Positions 21,581 through 33,640 of a DNA stretch of 64,000 nt are shown piece after piece. The notes under the pieces were generated by a model. The model made no database searches. It was not told the DNA's origin and was given only the letters and a program-made list of their open reading frames with translations. Source of the DNA: Dipteronia dyeriana (taxonomy: Eukaryota > Streptophyta > Magnoliopsida > Sapindales > Sapindaceae); contig CM065298.1 in assembly GCA_032871835.1 (NCBI GenBank), positions 9,721,596-9,785,595 of the forward strand, in the 5' to 3' direction. How positions within the stretch are numbered: the stretch's first letter is position 1; the number at the start of each line of letters is the position of its first letter. The position numbers were made by a program, and so were the translations under genes.

Positions 21581-24500
21581 CATACGCGATCAACTCGAAA
21601 TAAAATTCCAACTTTTTTTTAAGCATTACATAAATTCAAAACTTGTTGGAAAATAGAAGGATTTGAACCCACAATCTCAAATTGTATGTTTATGAGGTAT
21701 ACTATCGGATCAACCCCATCTCATCAATACAATTCCAACTTTTATAACGCAATTGGATTCAAGTTTTATTAAATTGATTGGTTACGGTGTGAACATAAAC
21801 TCAAGGAGTCGGCTAAGTAAAAATAAACCATTCTAATTAGTGCTTAGCACATGAAAAAATCAATTTAATTAGTAAATAAACCAATCATCGACATTTGTTA
21901 ATTATATTTTCAATGTTGTTCTTGTTCATCCATCCTCTCAATGCCCAAAAGCCACATTCCAAGATAGTCAAAGAGAGATATTTATTGGTTTGCTTTTTCT
22001 TGAAGAATAAAATTTATCCCATAATTCCATTAAAAATAATAGCAGTATGTTGTGTATTAAACTAACACTCTCTCTATCTTTTTGATCCAGCTTTCCTTCA
22101 GCATGGCTTGTCGCATGGTGTGACTAATGCAAATATCACAAATATTATTTTTTATTTTAATATATCAAATGACTAAACTACCCTTTGACTAAGTTTTAAT
22201 GTTGACTAACTAAATGCATGAAAAATTAATGTCATTTTTTGTAAAATTTGTTTCCCAATATAAATCAGCAATCTCAACCACATTGTCTGCGGTTTGTTCA
22301 CAAATTTTGACTAATTAAATAACATCAAATTCTTTCTAAAACCGATCCACACACATGGTTAATATTATTTTATCTAAATATTGTATCAAAATGATATGGT
22401 ATAGTTATAATATAATCATTTAAATTATATTAAATTTGTATGATTTAGATAAATGGATTACAATAATATTTTAAATAAAATAACATAATCCGGATTAAAA
22501 AAAAATCAAAGTTTCCAAAGTTCAAGGCACTAGTGACTAATCCTATATAATATTTAATTAATCTAATTTTGTTTTAAAAGTGAACCCTAATTGGATTTTT
22601 TTTGTTATTTTATTGAATTTAAAAGTGTATACATTTTTTATTATTTGAAACAAGTTTAGATGACGAAAGCATTACCCGTTGAGCCAACCATAAAAAGCCT
22701 ACATGCTCTTGAAAAAGTGCTTCCTAAAAGCAATTAATTCTTTAATCCCCTGATTAGTTAGTGATTATCAATGTCTCTTTCTTGTATTTGAAGTTTTCAA
22801 CATAAAACAAGTGCTTCTTATCATTTGTGTTTGTTTATTAGAGGCATGTTATGTTAGCATTTCAAAGGCAATTTAAATTCTTTGAATTTGGTGGGAAATT
22901 TCTTGGGTTTTATCAAGACTTCACATTATAATTTATAGGGTAGTGAAAGCATGTGTTAACAATTTGAAATATACTGAAAATGGAAGAACATTTATTATAA
23001 AAATACATTTACAGTATTGATCGATACAATAAATACAATAAACCCTAATTTATAAACATGGATGATATTGGACTTCATTTTTTTTCTTTTTTGTATTTCG
23101 ACTCGATAATATTACAAGTTCATGGTCTTTATACAAAGTCGGAATCTCAATTTTGTAATATCCTAAGGTTTACTCTACTGTTACAATTCTAAATTCTTAC
23201 AAAAAAAAACATGAGATCTCATAACAAATAATTTATATAAGTCAATTAAAAACTAAATTTATAGACAATCCAATTTAACAAACAGTCTATTCTTTTAAAA
23301 ATTTAATCAGTATGTCATATATTCAAAACTCAAATACAAAATTAGATTTATTCTTCAAAGAATCAATAAACATTTTTGTCTTACCAAAAAAAAATTGATG
23401 TCTAATCTCCCACATTTGAGTTATCCATTTATTACACGCAATAAATTAAATATAAAAATATTAAAAATTATTTTTAAATATATAAATCCATAACATAAAA
23501 TAATATCCGTATTTGTTTTTTATTTTTCTTTTTAGTATTTAGAATGTATATATATTTTTAAAGCTTTTATCATTGGTCCGATAGAATCTAAAACACTTTT
23601 TGAAAGTTATTTATTTAAATCGTAAACTTATTTATCTACTTGTTCGGTTGTTCCAACATCCTTGGACCCGTACTTACTTATAATAAGATGTAAATTTGTA
23701 ATTATAGTATTTAAAAAAATATATTTATATGTTGTATTTTTTATTTTATTTTTAAAGCTAAATGTTGTAATAATTATAAGATAGGAAAATGTGTAAATGT
23801 CAGATGTAATTAAGAGCAAAAGCTAAGGGCAAAAGTGGAATGAGAATGCAAAGACCAAGACAGAACTGACCTTATCTAACACACTGCACGAAATATTGGG
23901 TATGGATGATGTAAGGCATATGCCAAAGAAGGCTGATAATGACTCGGTCAAAGACTTTTCATCTGCCCATTTTGCCCTTTAATCATTATGCTTTTTACTA
24001 GTAAAAAAGCATGTGAAAGCAATAATAGGATGATGCAATACTTAACCAAATATCTAGATAGGGAACCCCCCAAACCTCCAAATTCATCAATCATATCAAA
24101 CCCTAATCATTGCAAATGAGAATTCAGAAGATTCACTTTTTAAAAAAAAAAATTGGAGATTCCCAAACCAAGTTTGTACTTTGTAGATAGGATTAGGATT
24201 TTTGCCTCTAATTTTGGGGCATAAGTTTTTGATTAAAATACCATTTTGATCGAAAATTGTAATACAAATTAGGGTTTATATGGAAATTGTTCTCTCCTCC
24301 TTCCGATTCTATCACCTATAAATATTGATTCGGATAAAAGACCTTAATCGATTTCATATGAAATTTTTCCTCGTACAAAAAAAAAAAAAAATGACCGAAA
24401 TTTAAGTTTCCCCCAAATGAATTAAGTTAATTTGAATAAAAGTATCTATTCCAAACAAAAATTACCAGACTTGATTAAATAGAATTGCTATACATGATAG

Positions 24501-24702
24501 AATTCCACATTCTATAATACATGTGGAAACTTTGAAACAAACCATCGATTCATTAAGAAATATTGAAAGAATTTACACAAGCACTCTTTGTTCTATTTCT
24601 ATTGCTTGTTAACATGAAAGTGAAAAAATTAAACGTTACACAAGTTGTGCTTCTTCTTTTTTTTCATTTTTCTCAGTCACTCTCTGCTGATGATTTGTTT
24701 GC
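21581..24702. other. AT-rich intergenic region
   Basis: No gene recognised on either strand. It holds a SINE-like fragment (21652-21716) and several A/T-rich tracts. The last few hundred bases before 24703 probably include the 3' UTR of the IQD gene. Short open stretches (for example 23628-23819) look random. Confidence 0.6.
21652..21716 (-). mobile_element. SINE-like fragment with tRNA-type B box
   Basis: The minus strand reads TTGATCCGATAGTATACC, then GAGATTGTGGGTTCAAATCC. It is similar to 3174-3238 and, in plus orientation, to 32047-32120. Confidence 0.45.
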
Positions 24703-26851
24703 CTAGTACAAACCTTCTTGAACTTCAATAAATGGCCTCTGCATTCTAACACTGCTTATGCTGTTTCTTGAAGCCATAATCTCATTGAGCGAAAGCTGTT
24801 TCTTCGGCCCTGACCCTGGCTCCGGTCTTTGCCTTGGGGCGCTGTAAGACCTCAGTTTCGCCTTGAAGGATTTTGTGTTCGCCATGTAATTAGGGTAGTT
24901 GGAATAAGGTCTGAAATAGCTATCACCGCATACACTCTTGGATGGAGTGGGAGGAGCGTTGGACTGTAGAGAATTTGCAAGCCGGGGAGTGCTGTGAGCA
25001 GTGGTGGAGAACCTACATTCTTCGCCGGTTAAGCACCATTCGAAATCATGAAGATTTTGGCAGTTGGGTATTGAGATTCGGGCTGGAACAGGACATGGAA
25101 AAGGCGATGACATCCCTTGGTAAGACAGGTCTTCGCCACATTCAGAAAACGCAGCATTGTATCGACTGCGAGACCTTGATCTTGGCTTGAATGTGTCGAT
25201 TTCTACAATCTTTGGACTCTCATCAAAACCACTAATTGGACTCTCAAAACAAGTTGATATTCTTTTACTGTGAATTTCACTTCTTGTTTCATCAAATCTC
25301 TCCTGGAAACACAATCACAAACTCCACAGTGAGACTCAATGTATTAATCAATCAAATCAACCAAATCAACCAAATCAACAAATCCAATTCTAGAGAAGTG
25401 TTCTTACAATGGATCTCCGCGGTCGAAGCTCTGGTTGAGCCCTGTTCTCTTTGTTGAAAGAACGGCGAGCACGCTGAGACCTGACAGAAGTTTGAGCTCT
25501 TATTAGTGCTTGCATGCTATGAAGAGTTGCAGCTGCCCGTTTTCGCACAAGAAAACCTCTAACAAGAGCTTGTAACTTCACCAATCCCTTCAAAGCTCGA
25601 TGCGCTTTTCGGGCCTGAAAATTAACAAAAATCAGATTCAATACTCTTGAACTACAATGCAATACAATTCAAGCAGAACATCATTCATTTGCAGAATCAA
25701 AATGGAGCACTGATTTTGATGTGATCAAGCAACCAAGCAAGCAACATGTCAATCATGAACAAACTGATTCTCAAATCTTCCAACTTTGAATAAAAAACAA
25801 ATCTTTAACATTCAAAAATTCAAATTTAGTAGATGGGGACCAGAAAACAAGAAGCTGAAAAAATAAAACTGCTTCAAGTCAAAAGGAAAGTTGAAAACAA
25901 CTCAGCTACCCTTCCAAAGTTCCACAACTGACCCAAAGAAAAATGTATGTGTACTGTTTGTTCCATTAACAAATATAATCTATAAAATTCCAGCTTTTGA
26001 GGTCAGACTTATAAGAAAACTTAACAAAAGCAGTTCCAGAAGATAGATCAAACAGTTAGTATTACGTTTCCAAAGTTAAAAGGAGAGCAAGTGAGAAAAA
26101 AAAACATATGTACCTTTCATTGACTTCAAAAAAGAATATGTACTGTTTCATTACCATTTGAATCTAAAAAATCTCCAGCTTTTATTGAACAAACATAGAA
26201 GTAAGAAGTAAGTAAAAGTACTTATAAAAACATAGCACAAACAGAAATACCCTATAACCAATATAAATCAAACATTGGAAATCTCATAAATGTATTAAAA
26301 AAATCTAATTCAACATTTAGAAGATTGTAATTAAATGTATGGAGAAAAGAAAATACGAACCCACATACGAACCCACATACCAAAAAGCCTCTAAAGACTG
26401 TTTGAATTTTCACAGCAGCCAATCTGTCTTTGCCTCCTCCACCACCACTAAAGAAAGCTCTGTTGCTATTACTAGTCAATCTCACAACAGCCACAGCAGC
26501 CTGAGCTGCAGCCACCGCAGCATCTGCAGCAGCGGCCGTGGCGGCGGCCACTGCAATGGCATGCTTGTTCTGCTCCTTCTCTGAGTCAGCAATGTAGGAC
26601 CTGAGCCAAGCCATGTCTGTTGAAGAAGGAATACTAGAAGGGAAATTCACTGGTGGGATCTGAGAATTCACACTTGGTGATTGGGGTTCTCTCACTGACT
26701 TGCCAAAACTGAATCTTTTCTTCTCTCTTTTACTGTCACTGAGAACCGAATTGGATGAGCTCTCAACACCACCATCAACAACAAAATGGTCTTTTTCTTT
26801 CTCCTTTTTCATGCCCAACAAGCTCTTTAGCCACCTTGTAGCTTTTCCCAT
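24703..26851 (-). CDS. IQ67-domain (IQD) calmodulin-binding protein
   Basis: Three coding exons on the minus strand: 26381-26851, 25408-25614 and 24703-25302, all joined in phase 0, about 425 aa. It starts [18 protein letters not shown]. The IQ67 region spans the first junction: [10 protein letters not shown] | [10 protein letters not shown], then [17 protein letters not shown] and [20 protein letters not shown], about residues 147-200. The split of the first IQ motif by a phase-0 intron is diagnostic for plant IQD genes. An Ala-rich helix precedes it (residues about 105-130), and the C-terminus has [17 protein letters not shown] and [12 protein letters not shown] motifs of the family. IQD proteins bind calmodulin and act as scaffolds at microtubules, plasma membrane or nucleus. 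The exact subgroup (IQD21-26-like?) is a guess. The first donor is duplicated. Confidence 0.92.
26354..26380 (-). other. Duplicated splice donor in the IQD gene
   Basis: Directly after exon 1 the minus strand carries GTATGTGGGTTC twice in tandem, followed by GTATTTTC. Both copies are GTATGT donors 12 nt apart, so using the second would insert four residues (VCGF) inside the first IQ motif without a frame change. Confidence 0.75.
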
Positions 26852-26865
26852 TTTTAAACACCAAA

Positions 26866-27583
26866 ACTAGAGAACAACAAAATGTTATCAAAATATCAAG
26901 TATCACAAATATGTTTGAGTTTTGAAGTGACAAAACTAGAGGGAATAACAGAGAACAATACCCAAATAAAGTCAAATAGAGAGAAACAAAACAAATATGA
27001 GAGAAGTCACTGAAACAAAGAGCCAAGTGGGAGTCTCTACAAACACTTGGAAAACTAAAAATGGAGGATTTTTAAGGGGAATGATAGAGAGAGAACCCAG
27101 AGAGTGATACAAAAATGTGTTCAAAAACTGAATCCAAAGACACAAGGTGGAGTTTATAGACTGGAAAACATCTTTGGAACTTTGACAGGTTGCAAGAGGA
27201 GAAGTGATGAGAGGAACAGTATTGGGAGATTAAATGGATTTAAAAATAATGAAAAAACATAATCATAGAAAAAGCATCAAGAGAACCTTAAAAAAAATGG
27301 GTAAAGATTGAGTTTTGAAAAGAAAATCTGACACAAGCTCGTGAAGAACTCTGTATTACAAGACAAAAAGATGTCACAGAAAGAAACAGAAGTAGTGCCA
27401 CCATCAAAATGATTTTACTATATGTATATATAATCAAAAGGGGTTTCAAAAAACTGAGCAAATACAAAGATTAGAGACAAAACAACACACACTTGAACAA
27501 CAAAACAAAGTTAAAAAATTTATCATGTGAAAAGTCAGTAATAATCACTAGCAAAAGAGAAATAGAAGAAGATTCAACTCACC
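26866..27583 (-). other. Probable 5' UTR intron of the IQD gene
   Basis: On the minus strand a donor AAG|GTGAGT lies at 27583/27582 and an acceptor TTCTCTAG at 26868-26867, 15 bp before the ATG. The leader exon would cover about 27584-27660, rich in CT repeats. An intron in the leader is common in plant IQD genes. No in-frame upstream coding was found. Confidence 0.5.
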
Positions 27584-28862
27584 TTCTCAAATTCAAAAAC
27601 CCCACTTCCCTCTCTCTCTCTCTCAACACATTATAAAAATCAATAAACCCTCTCTCTCTCTAACTGTGTGGAGCAATGTGTACTTCAAATTAGATGAGTA
27701 TGAGTCATGGACCAATGACCACCCAGTGAGCCTCTTATAAACTCAAAAAAATAATAAAAATTTAAACTTTAGCTTCTTTTTTTTTTTTAGATTTTATAAA
27801 TTTTAACACCAACCCTTTAGTTTTCTCACACTGCTTTTATTGTTTATTTGACTGAGCGGCCATTAAAGGCAACACAGAGAAAGAAGAAAGAAAAAAGACT
27901 GAAGCTTCTCTTTCTAAGTTAGGCTATAGAAGATCTTTCAGTTTTTTTTTTTCCGTATCTTTTTCTTCACTGATCAATCTCAGAGAAAACTCTGCCATTG
28001 ATTCTGCACATAAAAAGAAATAAAAAAGTCTTCTTTTTTGGTTTTGAAAAAAAAAATGGTCTTTCTCACATGGGATTATATAACTGTGAAGATTTTTGAA
28101 TTTTTTTTGGTAAAAATCTGGGGAAACAATTAATATGAGAGAGAGAGAGGGACAGAGAGGTGTTCTTGTGGATTTATATTTATTAATGTTATTTATTGTC
28201 GTTGATTATGTTTTTTTATAAATAAAAATAATAATTTGTTTTCTTGGGATGCTAAAAATAATTGTTTAGCTGACGTTTAGGCTCATAAAATTAGTAATTG
28301 AGTTTTGACAGTCATGGATTATGGCATGGATGATGTAGGATGGATTTTTTTTAAAATGATTTAGTTGGGTTTTAAATTTTGAATCAAAGATCTTGTTTTC
28401 AAATATGTTTTTATATTTTATTGGGTTTTTTTTTATATGGGTTAAATGAGTTTGAATGAAGATCTTGAACTTACCAAGTGAAATTGAAGATTAATGAGAA
28501 TCAAATCATGGTTGATGCTTTTTTTAACCATTATAATACAAATTCAGGGGGTACAGTGAACTCAATAATGTTAATGATTTTTCGGAGATCTCTAGATAAA
28601 ATCTAAAAAATGGACCTATTGTGAAGGGTTGAATACACGGTACACAATATAAAATTAAAAAGAAATTTATAACTGAATAAAAAAAACTTTAAATCGGTTC
28701 GTAAAAGAAAACAAAAATTTAATTATCTAGATATGAGATCTTGATTTATGTTTGGGTTTTTAAAATATATATTTAGGATCCTTTTTATCTAAATCAAAAT
28801 CATTCAATACAAAAATTGGATCCCCTTTTTGGGCGTTCACCCATAATACACTCTAAATGTTA

Positions 28863-28960
28863 TATCACCGACCAACTCAATTGGTAGATGAGCGAATTTG
28901 ATATTGGACAAAAGACTTTCAAATCGGCTATTCGAATCTTATTAATGATAAAAAAAATAA
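28863..28960 (+). mobile_element. SINE-like tRNA-derived head with A and B boxes
   Basis: ACTCAATTGGTAGATGAGCG resembles a tRNA D-arm/A box. CTATTCGAATC, about 50 bp later, resembles a B box. An A-rich tail (GATAAAAAAAATAAAA) follows. This is the layout of a tRNA-derived SINE. No target duplication was identified. Confidence 0.5.
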
Positions 28961-29954
28961 AAATATATGAGTATGAATGGATCTCAAAACCACAGCCTCA
29001 TACTGCATATAATGTATGATTCAACCAATTTACTAATTTCCGTTTATCATACAAATTAAAATAATTTGTATATTTTTATTATTGTTTTTCAGTGGACTTT
29101 TTTTCTTCAAGTTTTCAATGAATGTTATGCATAAATAGATGAAATGTGTTAAAACTCCACTGCTGCATTGAAGATTTCCTCATAATTGTGCGTGTTAATA
29201 TTTCAAATTCAAAATATCAAGATTCCATTTTCTGTTTCATATCAGTAATATGGGGAAAATGATCCAATGCAATAGATATTAATATACTTTACTGCGCTTC
29301 ATATATATATATATATATATATAGAGGTTTTATTAAGGTTTTGTTCTAATTCAATAATCACACCATTTCATAATAAAGTTAGGTATTTTCAGATAAGATG
29401 ATGTTGACATATTAACATGTCCCTCTCATATACATTAAAATATTATATATATTTTTTTTGTTAAAAAAAAAGATGGGTTTTTTTTCAACTTGTATAACGA
29501 TTTATAAAGTGTCGACTTAAATTGTTTAAGTGAAAATTAAATGTTATATGATTACCTAACATTAGTACATTACTATTTCAAGTTCCGTGATTTACAAAGC
29601 ATGTGCTTAACGAGTTAACATGCAGTTTTTACTTATGGTTTATTTGTTTTATTATATAAAATCTTATAAGACCTTAATTTGTTAGATATATGAATAAGTC
29701 TTATAAATTAAGATACTATGATATGTTTATTTTTTATTTTTTATTTTTGATGGCTTATTATAAATGTAAAATTGATTAGGTTGTGTTAGGGCTTTTTCAA
29801 AATTGAAATTTTTTGAAAAATTAATTTTTAGAATTTTATTATGTATGAAAAAAAATTAAATGTATGAATTGTTATAGGACATTTGTAAAAGTTTACTAAA
29901 AAACTATAATGTACCATTTTTTTAATAAGATAAAAGTAACAAAATTTTACTTTT

Positions 29955-30758
29955 TCTAATATATATATATATCTTTAAATAAGATATAAGTTGGAAAAAC
30001 AAACAAACTGATTTATCTTAATTTAAAATATAAAAGGCAATAAGTTTTATAGTGAAAAAGCAAACACCCCCTTACACTGTATTGTATTAATATATACACG
30101 TGTTTTCTACAAAATTGATTATCATATGTGCTATTTTAAGATTACAAGAGAAAAACATATAGAATTCCAAAACCCTTATTATAAAAGTAGTCGTGTTTTA
30201 TTAACGGGCAACAAAGGAAAGATTTGACATTTGACATTTGTCACAAAAGTAATAAGTTGTTATCCTACGAAGTATATATACCTGGTCTTTTACGTGGCAA
30301 CTCAAACATGAAATATGGTACTGTCAAACCAATCGATTATGAGGAATTAATATATATATATATCTCTCTTTAAATAAGATATAAGTTGAAAAAACAAATA
30401 AATTGATTTATCTTAATTTAAAATATAAAAAGCAATAAGTATTACGGTGAAAAAGAAAACACCCCCTTACACTGTATTGTATTAATATATACACGTGTTT
30501 TCTACAAAATTGATTATCATATGTGCTATTTTAAGATTACAAGAGAAAAACATATAGAATTCCAAAACCCTTATTATAAAAGTAGTCGTGTTTTATTAAC
30601 GGGCAACAAAGGAAAGATTTGACATTTGTCACAAAAGTAATAAGTTGTTATCCTACGAAGTATATATACCTGATCTTTTACGTGGCAACTCAAACACGAA
30701 ATATGGTCAAATTAAATGAACATCTTTTACTGTCAAGCCAATCGATTATGAGGAATTA
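29955..30758. repeat. Tandem duplication, two copies of about 395-409 bp
   Basis: CTTTAAATAAGATATAAGTTG recurs at 29973 and 30368, and the GAGGAATTA end at 30341 and 30750. The copies share nearly all intervening bases, including the CACCCCCTTACACTGTATTG and GTAGTCGTGTTTTATTAACG segments. Copy 1 has a TTGACAT duplication, and copy 2 has an extra segment of about 25 bp near 30708. No ORF. Confidence 0.9.
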
Positions 30759-30764
30759 TAATCA

Positions 30765-30910
30765 GTCCAAAACCTTAATCCAAATGATGTGGTAAGTGAT
30801 TTTTTCATTAATCACATAATCTTATGTTGTATATAGTGATGACAACTCACTTGTCACCTCGTTTGGATTGAAATTTAAACTAAATTCTTAGATTATCTAA
30901 CATTACTTAT
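30765..30910. mobile_element. MITE-like element, copy 1
   Basis: It runs from CCAAAACCTTAATCCAAATGATGTGG to GTTTGGATTGAAATTTAAAC and shares order and motifs with 43732-43880 in the poly(A) polymerase intron. The ends are loosely inverted. No protein. Boundaries approximate. Confidence 0.45.
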
Positions 30911-32046
30911 CGATTATATGTTCAAAATACTTTAACGTCCACAGATTTGGTCATATATTTGATACAAAAACAGACACCCAAATGATCATTGAATCTGGTC
31001 CAGGCCAGTTATTGCTAAATTTGGCCCAAACTTCATTTTGATATCCAATCAAAAACAAAATGAAAAAAAAAAAAATAAAAAATCATTTGGTCAGGCCCAG
31101 TTGGCCATCCATCCCTTATCGTATTTACTTTACCTTAAATATTGAAAAAAAAAAAACAATTCTGCTTTTACGGTAGACTTTTATAACTATCGTACATTTA
31201 TGAGTTACGACACACGTTTTTTTTTTTTTTTTAAACAGAGTCACGACACATTTAATAACCGGAAATATAGATAATTATATGTGGTTGAGCACTATTAAAC
31301 TAGCTATTTAATGATGATTTAATTTCAAAATTTCCATTTTTAACGAAGAATATGATCATCATGACCATTTTATCACGCTCCATTAACTTTCTTATGAACT
31401 GGTATTAAATGGGTGAGTATTTTGATGACTTTCTCTTTTATTATCAACAATTTGATACCTCTTTAGACCATCTCCAATGCAATGTTATTTGGATGTGCTG
31501 TTTCTATAATTTAACATAAATTACCAAAAAACATACTGTAATGTAATGTTAAATGTTGTGTCAAATTTGAAATATGCTATTCATTGTATCAAATTTGACA
31601 TATCAATAAATGTTATTTTTTTAATTATAAAAATACAGCTGTTTAATTACATTGAATATATTAATTGCTGACTTTTATAATTTTAAATAATAAAAATATT
31701 ATATAAATTGAATGTATTAATTATATTGATTGATTTTTATGATTTTAAATAATAAAAAAAATTAAAATAACATTTCAAATGAAATTATGCATTGAAGTAC
31801 AATACAAAAATGATGTGTCAAATATAGTATTTTACTATTTTTATATAAAATTTAACATCGATATTGATATATGTATTGGAGATAGTCTTACACTAATTTA
31901 TACCACTGATTTGCTCACTTGACAATCTAGCCATCCGCATCCATTCGAACTTTCGTAAGAGTAGTTATTAACTAATTGTTTTTGTTCCCTTGTAAGTTAT
32001 ATAAGGAATATTAAATTTATCATTAAAACTTTTTATTATACGAACG

Positions 32047-32120
32047 AGATGTGGTTGGTTCGATGTATACCTCACACCTGTATCGTAAAGTTAGAAGTTC
32101 AAGTCTTTCCATTAAAAAAA
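32047..32120 (+). mobile_element. SINE-like fragment with tRNA-type motifs
   Basis: GTTGGTTCGATGTATACC, then TTAGAAGTTCAAGTC and an A-rich stretch. It matches, in opposite orientation, the fragments at 3174-3238 and 21652-21716. Confidence 0.45.
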
Positions 32121-32650
32121 TCCGAATATCTATAACAGTGTTGTACTTAAAAAATACTTATTGCATAAAGTTGTCATAAAATGCAAGTCCAAGTCTTTCA
32201 AAAATAATTAATAAATTAATACAAATCCAAGAACCAACATAAATTTCTTTGTTGAAAAGTATTTTAGGCATATAATTAAGTGGCATATTATTAGAGCAGA
32301 CAACACAGGCAGCATCGACAGAGAAAGAAAAATGTAAATTGAAGTGATACAATATGTTCACTAAATGTATGAAAAATATTTATGATGTTAGTAATTTTAG
32401 AGAATGCTACCAAAATACCCACCTATTTAAAGATAATTCATAATAAAGTTAACGGAATGTGATAAATGGTTATTGGTGTCATACTTTTCGTTAAAAATGA
32501 CAATTTTAAAACGAAATCTCCATATTATAGCTCTTTGACGGTGCCAACTTAATAGGTGGTCATTAAGGAACTATATTTAGTAAATATTACTACAGAAAAT
32601 GTAGTTGTTGATTGGTGAATTCCAGTGTTTTGGAAATCTACGAGGAATTA

Positions 32651-33640
32651 GATCCGTTCTGTAAGCGTTTTTCATTTACTGTTTTTTTAAAATGAAAATG
32701 AAAATGAAAACAGTATTTTTTATTTCAGTTTTGAAATATGAAAACGCGTCTTGTAGCATATACTGAAACCTATATTTTGAAAATAAAAACGGAAAAAATA
32801 CGTCTGGTAGCTTAATCGAAAACTATCAAAAATTGAAATATCAATTTTGACATTTTGTTTAATACTATTACAATTATAAACAAATTGATTAAATAATTAA
32901 TCAATATAATCTTTATATTGTAATTTTTAAATTAAACAAAAGTAACACATCAAAACTTAATTCAAAAAAACTTATCAAAAAATGAATTAATCACAACTAA
33001 ACTCTTAAATTATAAATAAATATTTAAAATATATATATTATTATATAATAAAAATATAACTGTATATACTATATATATATACACACATATAATATTATTA
33101 CATATATTATAATTTATTATATTATATTTTTATAATACATAATATATAATATTCGATATATATATATTACAATATATATAATAATATATATAGTTACATA
33201 AATATATATTATATATTATAAATATTTTATAATATATATAATTCTAATATTTACATTATAATATATAATATTATATATATATGACATATTAATATTATAT
33301 ATTATATAATATATAATAGTTATAGTACATATATATAAGGGGCATTTTGGTCATTTGAAAATCTTATCCCGTCTTGTTCTAACCATATCAAACGCATAAC
33401 AGTACAATTACTAGTTTTAAAAAAATAATTTTTTATATATAAAAAAGTGAAAAACAAAAACAAAAACAAAAACAAAAAACAAGTATTTTATGTTTTTCAA
33501 ATCTTTCACTTTTAATACTAATTTTGTTTTTCATTTTTTTTCCGAAAATGAAATGAAAAACGGTTAACGAACATATTTTCGAAATCGTTTTTGAAAAATA
33601 AAAATGAAAACGGAATGAAAAACCGCTGAAGGACGGGGCC
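32651..33640. mobile_element. PIF/Harbinger-like non-autonomous element, copy A
   Basis: 990 bp flanked by TTA at 32648-32650 and 33641-33643. The left end is GATCCGTTCTGTAAGCG followed by TTTTTCA; the right end (reverse complement) is GGCCCCGTCCTTCAGCGG followed by TTTTTCA. The interior is very AT-rich with TA arrays (33035-33340). TTA target duplications and GG-starting inverted repeats fit PIF/Harbinger. No ORF. It is the reference copy for the nested set at 33839-40150. Confidence 0.75.

Larger units (their letters stand above)
27660..32646. other. Gene-poor AT-rich region upstream of the IQD gene
   Basis: No coding gene recognised. The first few hundred bases are likely the IQD promoter. 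The rest holds a SINE-like head (28863-28960), a TA microsatellite (29301-29323), a tandem duplication of about 400 bp (29955-30758), a MITE-like copy (about 30765-30910) and another SINE-like fragment (32047-32120). Confidence 0.6.
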
